Source: Auanema rhodensis
Taxonomy: Eukaryota > Nematoda > Chromadorea > Rhabditida > Rhabditidae
DNA: 64,000 bases
NCBI GenBank assembly: GCA_964057225.1
Contig: OZ059899.1
Coordinates: 3,906,001 to 3,970,000 of the forward strand
Direction: 5' to 3'
Under the pieces are notes generated by a model. The model had not been told where the DNA came from. It searched no databases and worked only from the letters and a program-made list of their open reading frames with translations. The position numbers and the translations under genes are program-made. Below, one piece after another: positions 24,920-39,661 of this stretch. The number at the start of each line of letters is the position of its first letter. The first letter of the stretch is position 1.

Positions 24920-26674
24920 GATCTGTGTTATCAGATTTGCGCTAGCTTAAAAATGCACCGAGATATCAACTGATATAAGTTCACACTTATATCCTCGATT
25001 TTCACCCTGAAGAATTAATTTTTTCGTTGAATAACCTTGTCCATCGTCTTTTCCTTGAAAAATGGAATCTAAAAACATCTACTTTTTGCTAAATTATTTT
25101 GAAATTTTTCGAAAAAATTTTTGTCAAAATGTTTTTGGAAGCAATGTTGAGTGTACATGGAAACTCAACATACACTAATGCATCATTTTTCAAACGATCA
25201 TAACTAATTTTTGTATTAAGCGTTTCTCAATGTAGTATAGTGCATTCGATGCGGATTTTCAAGCTGCGTCGATCTGTGTTATCAGATTTGCGCTAGCTTA
25301 AAAATGCACCGAGATATCAACTGATATAAGTTCACACATATATACCCGATTTTCACCCTGAAGAATTAATTTTTTCGTTGAATAACATTGTCCATCGTCT
25401 TTGCCTTGAAAAAAGGAATCCAAAAACATCTACTTTTTGCTAAAATATTCTGAAATTTTTTGAAAAAATTTTTGTCAAAATGTTTTTGGAAGCAATGTTG
25501 AGTGTACATGGAAACTCAACATACACTAATGCATCATTTTTCAAACGATCATAACTAATTTTTGTATCAAGTGTTTCTCAATGTAGTATAGTGCATTCGA
25601 TGCGGATTTTTAAGCTGCGTCGATCTGTGTTATCAGATTTGCGCTAGCTTAAAAATGCACCGAGATATCAACTGATATAAGTTCACACTTATATCCTCGA
25701 TTTTCACCCTGAAGAATTAATTTTTTCGTTGAATAACATTGTCAATCGTCTTTGCCTTGAAAAATGGAATCTAAAAACATCTACTTTTTGCTAAATTATT
25801 TTGAAATTTTTCGAAAAAATTTTTGTCAAAATGTTTTTGGAAGCAATGTTGAGTGTACATGGAAACTCAACATACACTAATGCATCATTTTTCAAACGAT
25901 CATAACTAATTTTTGTATCAAGTGTTTCTCAATGTAGTATAGTGCATTCGATGCGGATTTTTAAGCTGCGTCGATCTGTGTAATCAGATTTGCGCTAGCT
26001 TAAAAATGCACCGAGATATCAACTGATATATGTTCACACTTATATCCTCGATTTTCACCCTGAAGAATTAATTTTTTCGTTGAATAACATTGTCCATCGT
26101 CTTTGCCTTGAAAAATGGAATCTAAAAACATCTACTTTTTGCTAAATTATTTTGAAATTTTTCGAAAAAATTTTTGTCAAAATGTTTTTGGAAGCAATGT
26201 TGAGTGTACATGGAAACTCAACATACACTAATGCATCATTTTTCAAACGATCATAACTAATTTTTGTATCAAGTGTTTCTCAATGTAGTATAGTGCATTC
26301 GATGCGGATTTTTAAGCTGCGTCGATCTGTGTTATCAGATTTGCGCTAGCTTAAAAATGCACCGAGATATCAACTGATATAAGTTCACACTTATATCCTC
26401 GATTTTCACCCTGAAGAATTAATTTTTTCGTTGAATAACATTGTCCATCGTCTTTGCCTTGAAAAAAGGAATCTAAAAACATCTACTTTTTGCTAAATTA
26501 TTTTGAAATTTTTCGAAAAAATTTTTGTCAAAATGTTTTTGGAAGCAATGTTGAGTGTACATGGAAACTCAACATACACTAATGCATCATTTTTCAAACA
26601 ATCATAACTAATTTTTGTATTAAGCGTTTCTCAATGTAGTATAGTGCATTCGATGCGGATTTTCAAGCTGCGTC
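24920..26674 (+). repeat. 5-monomer higher-order repeat, copy 2 (M72-M76)
   Basis: Apparent exact tandem copy of M67-M71, by reading each diagnostic site. The A10/T59 monomer occurs only in this family (M70, M75, M79). Confidence 0.88.
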
Positions 26675-28078
26675 GATCTGTGTTATCAGATTTGCGCTAG
26701 CTTAAAAATGCACCGAGATATCAACTGATATAAGTTCACACTTATATCCTCGATTTTCACCCTGAAGAATTAATTTTTTCGTTGAATAACCTTGTCCATC
26801 GTCTTTTCCTTGAAAAATGGAATCTAAAAACATCTACTTTTTGCTAAATTATTTTGAAATTTTTCGAAAAAATTTTTGTCAAAATGTTTTTGGAAGCAAT
26901 GTTGAGTGTACATGGAAACTCAACATACACTAATGCATCATTTTTCAAACGATCATAACTAATTTTTGTATTAAGCGTTTCTCAATGTAGTATAGTGCAT
27001 TCGATGCGGATTTTTAAGCTGCGTCGATCTGTGTTATCAGATTTGCGCTAGCTTAAAAATGCACCGAGATATCAACTGATATAAGTTCACACTTATATCC
27101 TCGATTTTCACCCTGAAGAATTAATTTTTTCGTTGAATAACATTGTCAATCGTCTTTGCCTTGAAAAATGGAATCTAAAAACATCTACTTTTTGCTAAAT
27201 TATTTTGAAATTTTTCGAAAAAATTTTTGTCAAAATGTTTTTGGAAGCAATGTTGAGTGTACATGGAAACTCAACATACACTAATGCATCATTTTTCAAA
27301 CGATCATAACTAATTTTTGTATCAAGTGTTTCTCAATGTAGTATAGTGCATTCGATGCGGATTTTTAAGCTGCGTCGATCTGTGTAATCAGATTTGCGCT
27401 AGCTTAAAAATGCACCGAGATATCAACTGATATATGTTCACACTTATATCCTCGATTTTCACCCTGAAGAATTAATTTTTTCGTTGAATAACATTGTCCA
27501 TCGTCTTTGCCTTGAAAAATGGAATCTAAAAACATCTACTTTTTGCTAAATTATTTTGAAATTTTTCGAAAAAATTTTTGTCAAAATGTTTTTGGAAGCA
27601 ATGTTGAGTGTACATGGAAACTCAACATACACTAATGCATCATTTTTCAAACGATCATAACTAATTTTTGTATCAAGTGTTTCTCAATGTAGTATAGTGC
27701 ATTCGATGCGGATTTTTAAGCTGCGTCGATCTGTGTTATCAGATTTGCGCTAGCTTAAAAATGCACCGAGATATCAACTGATATAAGTTCACACATATAT
27801 ACCCGATTTTCACCCTGAAGAATTAATTTTTTCGTTGAATAACATTGTCCATCGTCTTTGCCTTGAAAAAAGGAATCTAAAAACATCTACTTTTTGCTAA
27901 ATTATTTTGAAATTTTTCGAAAAAATTTTTGTCAAAATGTTTTTGGAAGCAATGTTGAGTGTACATGGAAACTCAACATACACTAATGCATCATTTTTCA
28001 AACAATCATAACTAATTTTTGTATTAAGCGTTTCTCAATGTAGTATAGTGCATTCGATGCGGATTTTCAAGCTGCGTC
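26675..28078 (+). repeat. Shortened third copy of the 5-mer (M77-M80, four monomers)
   Basis: Order as in the 5-mer, but the C151/A175/T191 monomer is missing: M77 (C117/T133) is followed directly by M78 (A123). M77 ends in T341 where M67 and M72 end in C341, so the front of M77 comes from the first monomer and its tail from the second. A one-monomer deletion through a chimeric junction explains this. M80 is p68A class where M71 and M76 are not. Confidence 0.8.
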
Positions 28079-28429
28079 GATCTGTGTTATCAGATTTGCG
28101 CTAGCTTAAAAATGCACCGAGATATCAACTGATATAAGTTCACACTTATATCCTCGATTTTCACCCTGAAGAATTAATTTTTTCGTTGAATAACCTTGTC
28201 CATCGTCTTTTCCTTGAAAAATGGAATCTAAAAACATCTACTTTTTGCTAAATTATTTTGAAATTTTTCGAAAAAATTTTTGTCAAAATGTTTTTGGAAG
28301 CAATGTTGAGTGTACATGGAAACTCAACATACACTAATGCATCATTTTTCAAACGATCATAACTAATTTTTGTATTAAGCGTTTCTCAATGTAGTATAGT
28401 GCATTCGATGCGGATTTTCAAGCTGCGTC

Positions 28430-29833
28430 GATCTGTGTTATCAGATTTGCGCTAGCTTAAAAATGCACCGAGATATCAACTGATATAAGTTCACACATAT
28501 ATACCCGATTTTCACCCTGAAGAATTAATTTTTTCGTTGAATAACATTGTCCATCGTCTTTGCCTTGAAAAAAGGAATCTAAAAACATCTACTTTTTGCT
28601 AAATTATTTTGAAATTTTTCGAAAAAATTTTTGTCAAAATGTTTTTGGAAGCAATGTTGAGTGTACATGGAAACTCAACATACACTAATGCATCATTTTT
28701 CAAACGATCATAACTAATTTTTGTATTAAGCGTTTCTCAATGTAGTATAGTGCATTCGATGCGGATTTTTAAGCTGCGTCGATCTGTGTTATCAGATTTG
28801 CGCTAGCTTAAAAATGCACCGAGATATCAACTGATATAAGTTCACACTTATATCCTCGATTTTCACCCTGAAGAATTAATTTTTTCGTTGAATAACATTG
28901 TCCATCGTCTTTGCCTTGAAAAAAGGAATCTAAAAACATCTACTTTTTGCTAAATTATTTTGAAATTTTTCGAAAAAATTTTTGTCAAAATGTTTTTGGA
29001 AGCAATGTTGAGTGTACATGGAAACTCAACATACACTAATGCATCATTTTTCAAACGATCATAACTAATTTTTGTATTAAGCGTTTCTCAATGTAGTATA
29101 GTGCATTCGATGCGGATTTTTAAGCTGCGTCGATCTGTGTTATCAGATTTGCGCTAGCTTAAAAATGCACCGAGATATCAACTGATATAAGTTCACACTT
29201 ATATCCTCGATTTTCACCCTGAAGAATTAATTTTTTCGTTGAATAACCTTGTCCATCGTCTTTTCCTTGAAAAATGGAATCTAAAAACATCTACTTTTTG
29301 CTAAATTATTTTGAAATTTTTCGAAAAAATTTTTGTCAAAATGTTTTTGGAAGCAATGTTGAGTGTACATGGAAACTCAACATACACTAATGCATCATTT
29401 TTCAAACGATCATAACTAATTTTTGTATTAAGCGTTTCTCAATGTAGTATAGTGCATTCGATGCGGATTTTCAAGCTGCGTCGATCTGTGTTATCAGATT
29501 TGCGCTAGCTTAAAAATGCACCGAGATATCAACTGATATAAGTTCACACATATATACCCGATTTTCACCCTGAAGAATTAATTTTTTCGTTGAATAACAT
29601 TGTCCATCGTCTTTGCCTTGAAGAAAGGAATCTAAAAACATCTACTTTTTGCTAAATTATTCTGAAATTTTTTGAAAAAATTTTTGTCAAAATGTTTTTG
29701 GAAGCAATGTTGAGTGTACATGGAAACTCAACATACACTAATGCATCATTTTTCAAACGATCATAACTAATTTTTGTATCAAGTGTTTCTCAATGTAGTA
29801 TAGTGCATTCGATGCGGATTTTTAAGCTGCGTC
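28430..29833 (+). repeat. Four-monomer block, copy 1 (M82-M85)
   Basis: Order: p68A-class monomer, AAGG monomer, C117/T133 monomer, then M85 with G at p141 (GAAGAAAGG) and T191. The same block recurs at 33344-34747, 4,914 bp (14 monomers) away. M86-M88 (29834-30886) repeat the AAGG, C117/T133, p68A order without G141, which gives a local 3-mer rhythm. Confidence 0.75.
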
Positions 29834-32800
29834 GATCTGTGTTATCAGATTTGCGCTAGCTTAAAAATGCACCGAGATATCAACTGATATAAGTTCACAC
29901 TTATATCCTCGATTTTCACCCTGAAGAATTAATTTTTTCGTTGAATAACATTGTCCATCGTCTTTGCCTTGAAAAAAGGAATCTAAAAACATCTACTTTT
30001 TGCTAAATTATTTTGAAATTTTTCGAAAAAATTTTTGTCAAAATGTTTTTGGAAGCAATGTTGAGTGTACATGGAAACTCAACATACACTAATGCATCAT
30101 TTTTCAAACGATCATAACTAATTTTTGTATTAAGCGTTTCTCAATGTAGTATAGTGCATTCGATGCGGATTTTTAAGCTGCGTCGATCTGTGTTATCAGA
30201 TTTGCGCTAGCTTAAAAATGCACCGAGATATCAACTGATATAAGTTCACACTTATATCCTCGATTTTCACCCTGAAGAATTAATTTTTTCGTTGAATAAC
30301 CTTGTCCATCGTCTTTTCCTTGAAAAATGGAATCTAAAAACATCTACTTTTTGCTAAATTATTTTGAAATTTTTCGAAAAAATTTTTGTCAAAATGTTTT
30401 TGGAAGCAATGTTGAGTGTACATGGAAACTCAACATACACTAATGCATCATTTTTCAAACGATCATAACTAATTTTTGTATTAAGCGTTTCTCAATGTAG
30501 TATAGTGCATTCGATGCGGATTTTCAAGCTGCGTCGATCTGTGTTATCAGATTTGCGCTAGCTTAAAAATGCACCGAGATATCAACTGATATAAGTTCAC
30601 ACATATATACCCGATTTTCACCCTGAAGAATTAATTTTTTCGTTGAATAACATTGTCCATCGTCTTTGCCTTGAAAAAAGGAATCTAAAAACATCTACTT
30701 TTTGCTAAATTATTTTGAAATTTTTCGAAAAAATTTTTGTCAAAATGTTTTTGGAAGCAATGTTGAGTGTACATGGAAACTCAACATACACTAATGCATC
30801 ATTTTTCAAACGATCATAACTAATTTTTGTATTAAGCGTTTCTCAATGTAGTATAGTGCATTCGATGCGGATTTTCAAGCTGCGTCGATCTGTGTTATCA
30901 GATTTGCGCTAGCTTAAAAATGCACCGAGATATCAACTGATATAAGTTCACACATATATACCCGATTTTCACCCTGAAGAATTAATTTTTTCGTTGAATA
31001 ACATTGTCCATCGTCTTTGCCTTGAAAAAAGGAATCTAAAAACATCTACTTTTTGCTAAATTATTTTGAAATTTTTCGAAAAAATTTTTGTCAAAATGTT
31101 TTTGGAAGCAATGTTGAGTGTACATGGAAACTCAACATACACTAATGCATCATTTTTCAAACGATCATAACTAATTTTTGTATTAAGCGTTTCTCAATGT
31201 AGTATAGTGCATTCGATGCGGATTTTTAAGCTGCGTCGATCTGTGTTATCAGATTTGCGCTAGCTTGAAAATGCACCGAGATATCAACTGATATAAGTTC
31301 ACACTTATATCCTCGATTTTCACCCTGAAGAATTAATTTTTTCGTTGAATAACCTTGTCCATCGTCTTTTCCTTGAAAAATGGAATCTAAAAACATCTAC
31401 TTTTTGCTAAATTATTTTGAAATTTTTCGAAAAAATTTTTGTCAAAATGTTTTTGGAAGCAATGTTGAGTGTACATGGAAACTCAACATACACTAATGCA
31501 TCATTTTTCAAACGATCATAACTAATTTTTGTATCAAGTGTTTCTCAATGTAGTATAGTGCATTCGATGCGGATTTTCAAGCTGCGTCGATCTGTGTTAT
31601 CAGATTTGCGCTAGCTTGAAAATGCACCGAGATATCAACTGATATAAGTTCACACTTATATCCTCGATTTTCACCCTGAAGAATTAATTTTTTCGTTGAA
31701 TAACATTGTCCATCGTCTTTGCCTTGAAAAAAGGAATCTAAAAACATCTACTTTTTGCTAAATTATTTTGAAATTTTTCGAAAAAATTTTTGTCAAAATG
31801 TTTTTGGAAGCAATGTTGAGTGTACATGGAAACTCAACATACACTAATGCATCATTTTTCAAACGATCATAACTAATTTTTGTATTAAGCGTTTCTCAAT
31901 GTAGTATAGTGCATTCGATGCGGATTTTTAAGCTGCGTCGATCTGTGTTATCAGATTTGCGCTAGCTTAAAAATGCACCGAGATATCAACTGATATAAGT
32001 TCACACTTATATCCTCGATTTTCACCCTGAAGAATTAATTTTTTCGTTGAATAACATTGTCCATCGTCTTTGCCTTGAAAAAAGGAATCTAAAAACATCT
32101 ACTTTTTGCTAAATTATTTTGAAATTTTTCGAAAAAATTTTTGTCAAAATGTTTTTGGAAGCAATGTTGAGTGTACATGGAAACTCAACATACACTAATG
32201 CATCATTTTTCAAACGATCATAACTAATTTTTGTATTAAGCGTTTCTCAATGTAGTATAGTGCATTCGATGCGGATTTTTAAGCTGCGTCGATCTGTGTT
32301 ATCAGATTTGCGCTAGCTTAAAAATGCACCGAGATATCAACTGATATAAGTTCACACTTATATCCTCGATTTTCACCCTGAAGAATTAATTTTTTCGTTG
32401 AATAACATTGTCCATCGTCTTTGCCTTGAAAAAAGGAATCTAAAAACATCTACTTTTTGCTAAATTATTTTGAAATTTTTCGAAAAAATTTTTGTCAAAA
32501 TGTTTTTGGAAGCAATGTTGAGTGTACATGGAAACTCAACATACACTAATGCATCATTTTTCAAACGATCATAACTAATTTTTGTATTAAGCGTTTCTCA
32601 ATGTAGTATAGTGCATTCGATGCGGATTTTTAAGCTGCGTCGATCTGTGTTATCAGATTTGCGCTAGCTTAAAAATGCACCGAGATATCAACTGATATAA
32701 GTTCACACTTATATCCTCGATTTTCACCCTGAAGAATTAATTTTTTCGTTGAATAACCTTGTCCATCGTCTTTTCCTTGAAAAATGGAATCTAAAAACAT

Positions 32801-33343
32801 CTACTTTTTGCTAAATTATTTTGAAATTTTTCGAAAAAATTTTTGTCAAAATGTTTTTGGAAGCAATGTTGAGTGTACATGGAAACTCAACATACACTAA
32901 TGCATCATTTTTCAAACGATCATAACTAATTTTTGTATTAAGCGTTTCTCAATGTAGTATAGTGCATTCGATGCGGATTTTCAAGCTGCGTCGATCTGTG
33001 TTATCAGATTTGCGCTAGCTTAAAAATGCACCGAGATATCAACTGATATAAGTTCACACTTATATCCTCGATTTTCACCCTGAAGAATTAATTTTTTCGT
33101 TGAATAACATTGTCCATCGTCTTTTCCTTGAAAAATGGAATCTAAAAACATCTACTTTTTGCTAAATTATTTTGAAATTTTTCGAAAAAATTTTTGTCAA
33201 AATGTTTTTGGAAGCAATGTTGAGTGTACATGGAAACTCAACATACACTAATGCATCATTTTTCAAACGATCATAACTAATTTTTGTATTAAGCGTTTCT
33301 CAATGTAGTATAGTGCATTCGATGCGGATTTTCAAGCTGCGTC

Positions 33344-34747
33344 GATCTGTGTTATCAGATTTGCGCTAGCTTAAAAATGCACCGAGATATCAACTGATAT
33401 AAGTTCACACATATATACCCGATTTTCACCCTGAAGAATTAATTTTTTCGTTGAATAACATTGTCCATCGTCTTTGCCTTGAAAAAAGGAATCTAAAAAC
33501 ATCTACTTTTTGCTAAATTATTTTGAAATTTTTCGAAAAAATTTTTGTCAAAATGTTTTTGGAAGCAATGTTGAGTGTACATGGAAACTCAACATACACT
33601 AATGCATCATTTTTCAAACGATCATAACTAATTTTTGTATTAAGCGTTTCTCAATGTAGTATAGTGCATTCGATGCGGATTTTTAAGCTGCGTCGATCTG
33701 TGTTATCAGATTTGCGCTAGCTTAAAAATGCACCGAGATATCAACTGATATAAGTTCACACTTATATCCTCGATTTTCACCCTGAAGAATTAATTTTTTC
33801 GTTGAATAACATTGTCCATCGTCTTTGCCTTGAAAAAAGGAATCTAAAAACATCTACTTTTTGCTAAATTATTTTGAAATTTTTCGAAAAAATTTTTGTC
33901 AAAATGTTTTTGGAAGCAATGTTGAGTGTACATGGAAACTCAACATACACTAATGCATCATTTTTCAAACGATCATAACTAATTTTTGTATTAAGCGTTT
34001 CTCAATGTAGTATAGTGCATTCGATGCGGATTTTTAAGCTGCGTCGATCTGTGTTATCAGATTTGCGCTAGCTTAAAAATGCACCGAGATATCAACTGAT
34101 ATAAGTTCACACTTATATCCTCGATTTTCACCCTGAAGAATTAATTTTTTCGTTGAATAACCTTGTCCATCGTCTTTTCCTTGAAAAATGGAATCTAAAA
34201 ACATCTACTTTTTGCTAAATTATTTTGAAATTTTTCGAAAAAATTTTTGTCAAAATGTTTTTGGAAGCAATGTTGAGTGTACATGGAAACTCAACATACA
34301 CTAATGCATCATTTTTCAAACGATCATAACTAATTTTTGTATTAAGCGTTTCTCAATGTAGTATAGTGCATTCGATGCGGATTTTCAAGCTGCGTCGATC
34401 TGTGTTATCAGATTTGCGCTAGCTTAAAAATGCACCGAGATATCAACTGATATAAGTTCACACATATATACCCGATTTTCACCCTGAAGAATTAATTTTT
34501 TCGTTGAATAACATTGTCCATCGTCTTTGCCTTGAAGAAAGGAATCTAAAAACATCTACTTTTTGCTAAATTATTCTGAAATTTTTTGAAAAAATTTTTG
34601 TCAAAATGTTTTTGGAAGCAATGTTGAGTGTACATGGAAACTCAACATACACTAATGCATCATTTTTCAAACGATCATAACTAATTTTTGTATCAAGTGT
34701 TTCTCAATGTAGTATAGTGCATTCGATGCGGATTTTTAAGCTGCGTC
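33344..34747 (+). repeat. Four-monomer block, copy 2 (M96-M99)
   Basis: Matches M82-M85, including the rare G141 (M99). Its last three monomers plus M100, which has A219 (TTTTAGAAGC), occur again at 39311-40714. Three dispersed copies of the G141 monomer thus exist (M85, M99, M115). Confidence 0.75.
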
Positions 34748-36853
34748 GATCTGTGTTATCAGATTTGCGCTAGCTTAAAAATGCACCGAGATATCAACTG
34801 ATATAAGTTCACACTTATATCCTCGATTTTCACCCTGAAGAATTAATTTTTTCGTTGAATAACATTGTCCATCGTCTTTGCCTTGAAAAATGGAATCTAA
34901 AAACATCTACTTTTTGCTAAATTATTTTGAAATTTTTCGAAAAAATTTTTGTCAAAATGTTTTTAGAAGCAATGTTGAGTGTACATGGAAACTCAACATA
35001 CACTAATGCATCATTTTTCAAACGATCATAACTAATTTTTGTATCAAGTGTTTCTCAATGTAGTATAGTGCATTCGATGCGGATTTTTAAGCTGCGTCGA
35101 TCTGTGTTATCAGATTTGCGCTAGCTTAAAAATGCACCGAGATATCAACTGATATAAGTTCACACTTATATCCTCGATTTTCACCCTGAAGAATTAATTT
35201 TTTCGTTGAATAACATTGTCCATCGTCTTTGCCTTGAAAAAAGGAATCTAAAAACATCTATTTTTTGCTAAATTATTTCGAAATTTTTCGAAAAAATTTT
35301 TGTCAAAATGTTTTTGGAAGCAATGTTGAGTGTACATGGAAACTCAACATACACTAATGCATCATTTTTCAAACGATCATAACTAATTTTTGTATTAAGC
35401 GTTTCTCAATGTAGTATAGTGCATTCGATGCGGATTTTTAAGCTGCGTCGATCTGTGTTATCAGATTTGCGCTAGCTTGAAAATGCACCGAGATATCAAC
35501 TGATATAAGTTCACACTTATATCCTCGATTTTCACCCTGAAGAATTAATTTTTTCGTTGAATAACATTGTCCATCGTCTTTGCCTTGAAAAAAGGAATCT
35601 AAAAACATCTACTTTTTGCTAAATTATTTTGAAATTTTTCGAAAAAATTTTTGTCAAAATGTTTTTGGAAGCAATGTTGAGTGTACATGGAAACTCAACA
35701 TACACTAATGCATCATTTTTCAAACGATCATAACTAATTTTTGTATCAAGTGTTTCTCAATGTAGTATAGTGCATTCGATGCGGATTTTCAAGCTGCGTC
35801 GATCTGTGTTATCAGATTTGCGCTAGCTTAAAGATGCACCGAGATATCAACTGATATAAGTTCACACATATATACCCGATTTTCACCCTGAAGAATTAAT
35901 TTTTTCGTTGAATAACATTGTCCATCGTCTTTGCCTTGAAAAAAGGAATCTAAAAACATCTACTTTTTGCTAAATTATTTTGAAATTTTTCGAAAAAATT
36001 TTTGTCAAAATGTTTTTGGAAGCAATGTTGAGTGTACATGGAAACTCAACATACACTAATGCATCATTTTTCAAACGATCATAACTGATTTTTGTATTAA
36101 GCGTTTCTCAATGTAGTATAGTGCATTCGATGCGGATTTTTAAGCTGCGTCGATCTGTGTTATCAGATTTGCGCTAGCTTAAAAATGCACCGAGATATCA
36201 ACTGATATAAGTTCACACTTATATCCTCGATTTTCACCCTGAAGAATTAATTTTTTCGTTGAATAACCTTGTCCATCGTCTTTTCCTTGAAAAATGGAAT
36301 CTAAAAACATCTACTTTTTGCTAAATTATTTTGAAATTTTTCGAAAAAAGTTTTGTCAAAATGTTTTTGGAAGCAATGTTGAGTGTACATGGAAACTCAA
36401 CATACACTAATGCATCATTTTTCAAACGATCATAACTAATTTTTGTATTAAGCGTTTCTCAATGTAGTATAGTGCATTCGATGCGGATTTTCAAGCTGCG
36501 TCGATCTGTGTTATCAGATTTGCGCTAGCTTAAAAATGCACCGAGATATCAACTGATATAAGTTCACACATATATACCCGATTTTCACCCTGAAGAATTA
36601 ATTTTTTCGTTGAATAACATTGTCCATCGTCTTTGCCTTGAAAAAAGGAATCTAAAAACATCTACTTTTTGCTAAATTATTCTGAAATTTTTCGAAAAAA
36701 TTTTTGTCAAAATGTTTTTGGAAGCAATGTTGAGTGTACATGGAAACTCAACATACACTAATGCATCATTTTTCAAACGATCATAACTAATTTTTGTATC
36801 AAGTGTTTCTCAATGTAGTATAGTGCATTCGATGCGGATTTTTAAGCTGCGTC

Positions 36854-38257
36854 GATCTGTGTTATCAGATTTGCGCTAGCTTAAAAATGCACCGAGATAT
36901 CAACTGATATAAGTTCACACTTATATCCTCGATTTTCACCCTGAAGAATTAATTTTTTCGTTGAATAACATTGTCCATCGTCTTTGCCTTGAAAAATGGA
37001 ATCTAAAAACATCTACTTTTTGCTAAATTATTTTGAAATTTTTCGAAAAAATTTTTGTCAAAATGTTTTTGGAAGCAATGTTGAGTGTACATGGAAACTC
37101 AACATACACTAATGCATCATTTTTCAAACGATCATAACTAATTTTTGTATCAAGTGTTTCTCAATGTAGTATAGTGCATTCGATGCGGATTTTTAAGCTG
37201 CGTCGATCTGTGTTATCAGATTTGCGCTAGCTTAAAAATGCACCGAGATATCAACTGATATAAGTTCACACTTATATCCTCGATTTTCACCCTGAAGAAT
37301 TAATTTTTTCGTTGAATAACATTGTCCATCGTCTTTGCCTTGAAAAATGGAATCTAAAAACATCTACTTTTTGCTAAATTATTTTGAAATTTTTCGAAAA
37401 AATTTTTGTCAAAATGTTTTTGGAAGCAATGTTGAGTGCACATGGAAACTCAACATACACTAATGCATCATTTTTCAAACGATCATAACTAATTTTTGTA
37501 TTAAGCGTTTCTCAATGTAGTATAGTGCATTCGATGCGGATTTTTAAGCTGCGTCGATCTGTGTTATCAGATTTGCGCTAGCTTAAAAATGCACCGAGAT
37601 ATCAACTGATATAAGTTCACACATATATACCCGATTTTCACCCTGAAGAATTAATTTTTTCGTTGAATAACATTGTCCATCGTCTTTGCCTTGAAAAAAG
37701 GAATCTAAAAACATCTACTTTTTGCTAAATTATTCTGAAATTTTTCGAAAAAATTTTTGTCAAAATGTTTTTGGAAGCAATGTTGAGTGTACATGGAAAC
37801 TCAACATACACTAATGCATCATTTTTCAAACGATCATAACTAATTTTTGTATTAAGCGTTTCTCAATGTAGTATAGTGCATTCGATGCGGATTTTTAAGC
37901 TGCGTCGATCTGTGTTATCAGATTTGCGCTAGCTTAAAAATGCACCGAGATATCAACTGATATAAGTTCACACTTATATCCTCGATTTTCACCCTGAAGA
38001 ATTAATTTTTTCGTTGAATAACATTGTCCATCGTCTTTGCCTTGAAAAAAGGAATCTAAAAACATCTACTTTTTGCTAAATTATTTTGAAATTTTTCGAA
38101 AAAATTTTTGTCAAAATGTTTTTGGAAGCAATGTTGAGTGTACATGGAAACTCAACATACACTAATGCATCATTTTTCAAACGATCATAACTAATTTTTG
38201 TATCAAGTGTTTCTCAATGTAGTATAGTGCATTCGATGCGGATTTTTAAGCTGCGTC
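36854..38257 (+). repeat. 4-monomer repeat, copy 1 (M106-M109)
   Basis: M107 carries C235 (GTGCAC in the hairpin loop), M108 is p68A class with C180, M109 is an AAGG monomer. The series recurs 1,404 bp later. M106 and M110 differ at p144 (T against A), and M109 and M113 differ at p298/302. M109 and M110 are alike at all sites read, so the joint lies within M110. Confidence 0.75.
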
Positions 38258-39661
38258 GATCTGTGTTATCAGATTTGCGCTAGCTTAAAAATGCACCGAG
38301 ATATCAACTGATATAAGTTCACACTTATATCCTCGATTTTCACCCTGAAGAATTAATTTTTTCGTTGAATAACATTGTCCATCGTCTTTGCCTTGAAAAA
38401 AGGAATCTAAAAACATCTACTTTTTGCTAAATTATTTTGAAATTTTTCGAAAAAATTTTTGTCAAAATGTTTTTGGAAGCAATGTTGAGTGTACATGGAA
38501 ACTCAACATACACTAATGCATCATTTTTCAAACGATCATAACTAATTTTTGTATCAAGTGTTTCTCAATGTAGTATAGTGCATTCGATGCGGATTTTTAA
38601 GCTGCGTCGATCTGTGTTATCAGATTTGCGCTAGCTTAAAAATGCACCGAGATATCAACTGATATAAGTTCACACTTATATCCTCGATTTTCACCCTGAA
38701 GAATTAATTTTTTCGTTGAATAACATTGTCCATCGTCTTTGCCTTGAAAAATGGAATCTAAAAACATCTACTTTTTGCTAAATTATTTTGAAATTTTTCG
38801 AAAAAATTTTTGTCAAAATGTTTTTGGAAGCAATGTTGAGTGCACATGGAAACTCAACATACACTAATGCATCATTTTTCAAACGATCATAACTAATTTT
38901 TGTATTAAGCGTTTCTCAATGTAGTATAGTGCATTCGATGCGGATTTTTAAGCTGCGTCGATCTGTGTTATCAGATTTGCGCTAGCTTAAAAATGCACCG
39001 AGATATCAACTGATATAAGTTCACACATATATACCCGATTTTCACCCTGAAGAATTAATTTTTTCGTTGAATAACATTGTCCATCGTCTTTGCCTTGAAA
39101 AAAGGAATCTAAAAACATCTACTTTTTGCTAAATTATTCTGAAATTTTTCGAAAAAATTTTTGTCAAAATGTTTTTGGAAGCAATGTTGAGTGTACATGG
39201 AAACTCAACATACACTAATGCATCATTTTTCAAACGATCATAACTAATTTTTGTATTAAGCGTTTCTCAATGTAGTATAGTGCATTCGATGCGGATTTTT
39301 AAGCTGCGTCGATCTGTGTTATCAGATTTGCGCTAGCTTAAAAATGCACCGAGATATCAACTGATATAAGTTCACACTTATATCCTCGATTTTCACCCTG
39401 AAGAATTAATTTTTTCGTTGAATAACATTGTCCATCGTCTTTGCCTTGAAAAAAGGAATCTAAAAACATCTACTTTTTGCTAAATTATTTTGAAATTTTT
39501 CGAAAAAATTTTTGTCAAAATGTTTTTGGAAGCAATGTTGAGTGTACATGGAAACTCAACATACACTAATGCATCATTTTTCAAACGATCATAACTAATT
39601 TTTGTATTAAGCGTTTCTCAATGTAGTATAGTGCATTCGATGCGGATTTTTAAGCTGCGTC
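38258..39661 (+). repeat. 4-monomer repeat, copy 2 (M110-M113)
   Basis: Second copy of M106-M109, with M111 repeating C235 and M112 repeating the p68A/C180 monomer. M107 and M111 are the leftmost occurrences of C235, which becomes common only after 52 kb. Confidence 0.75.
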
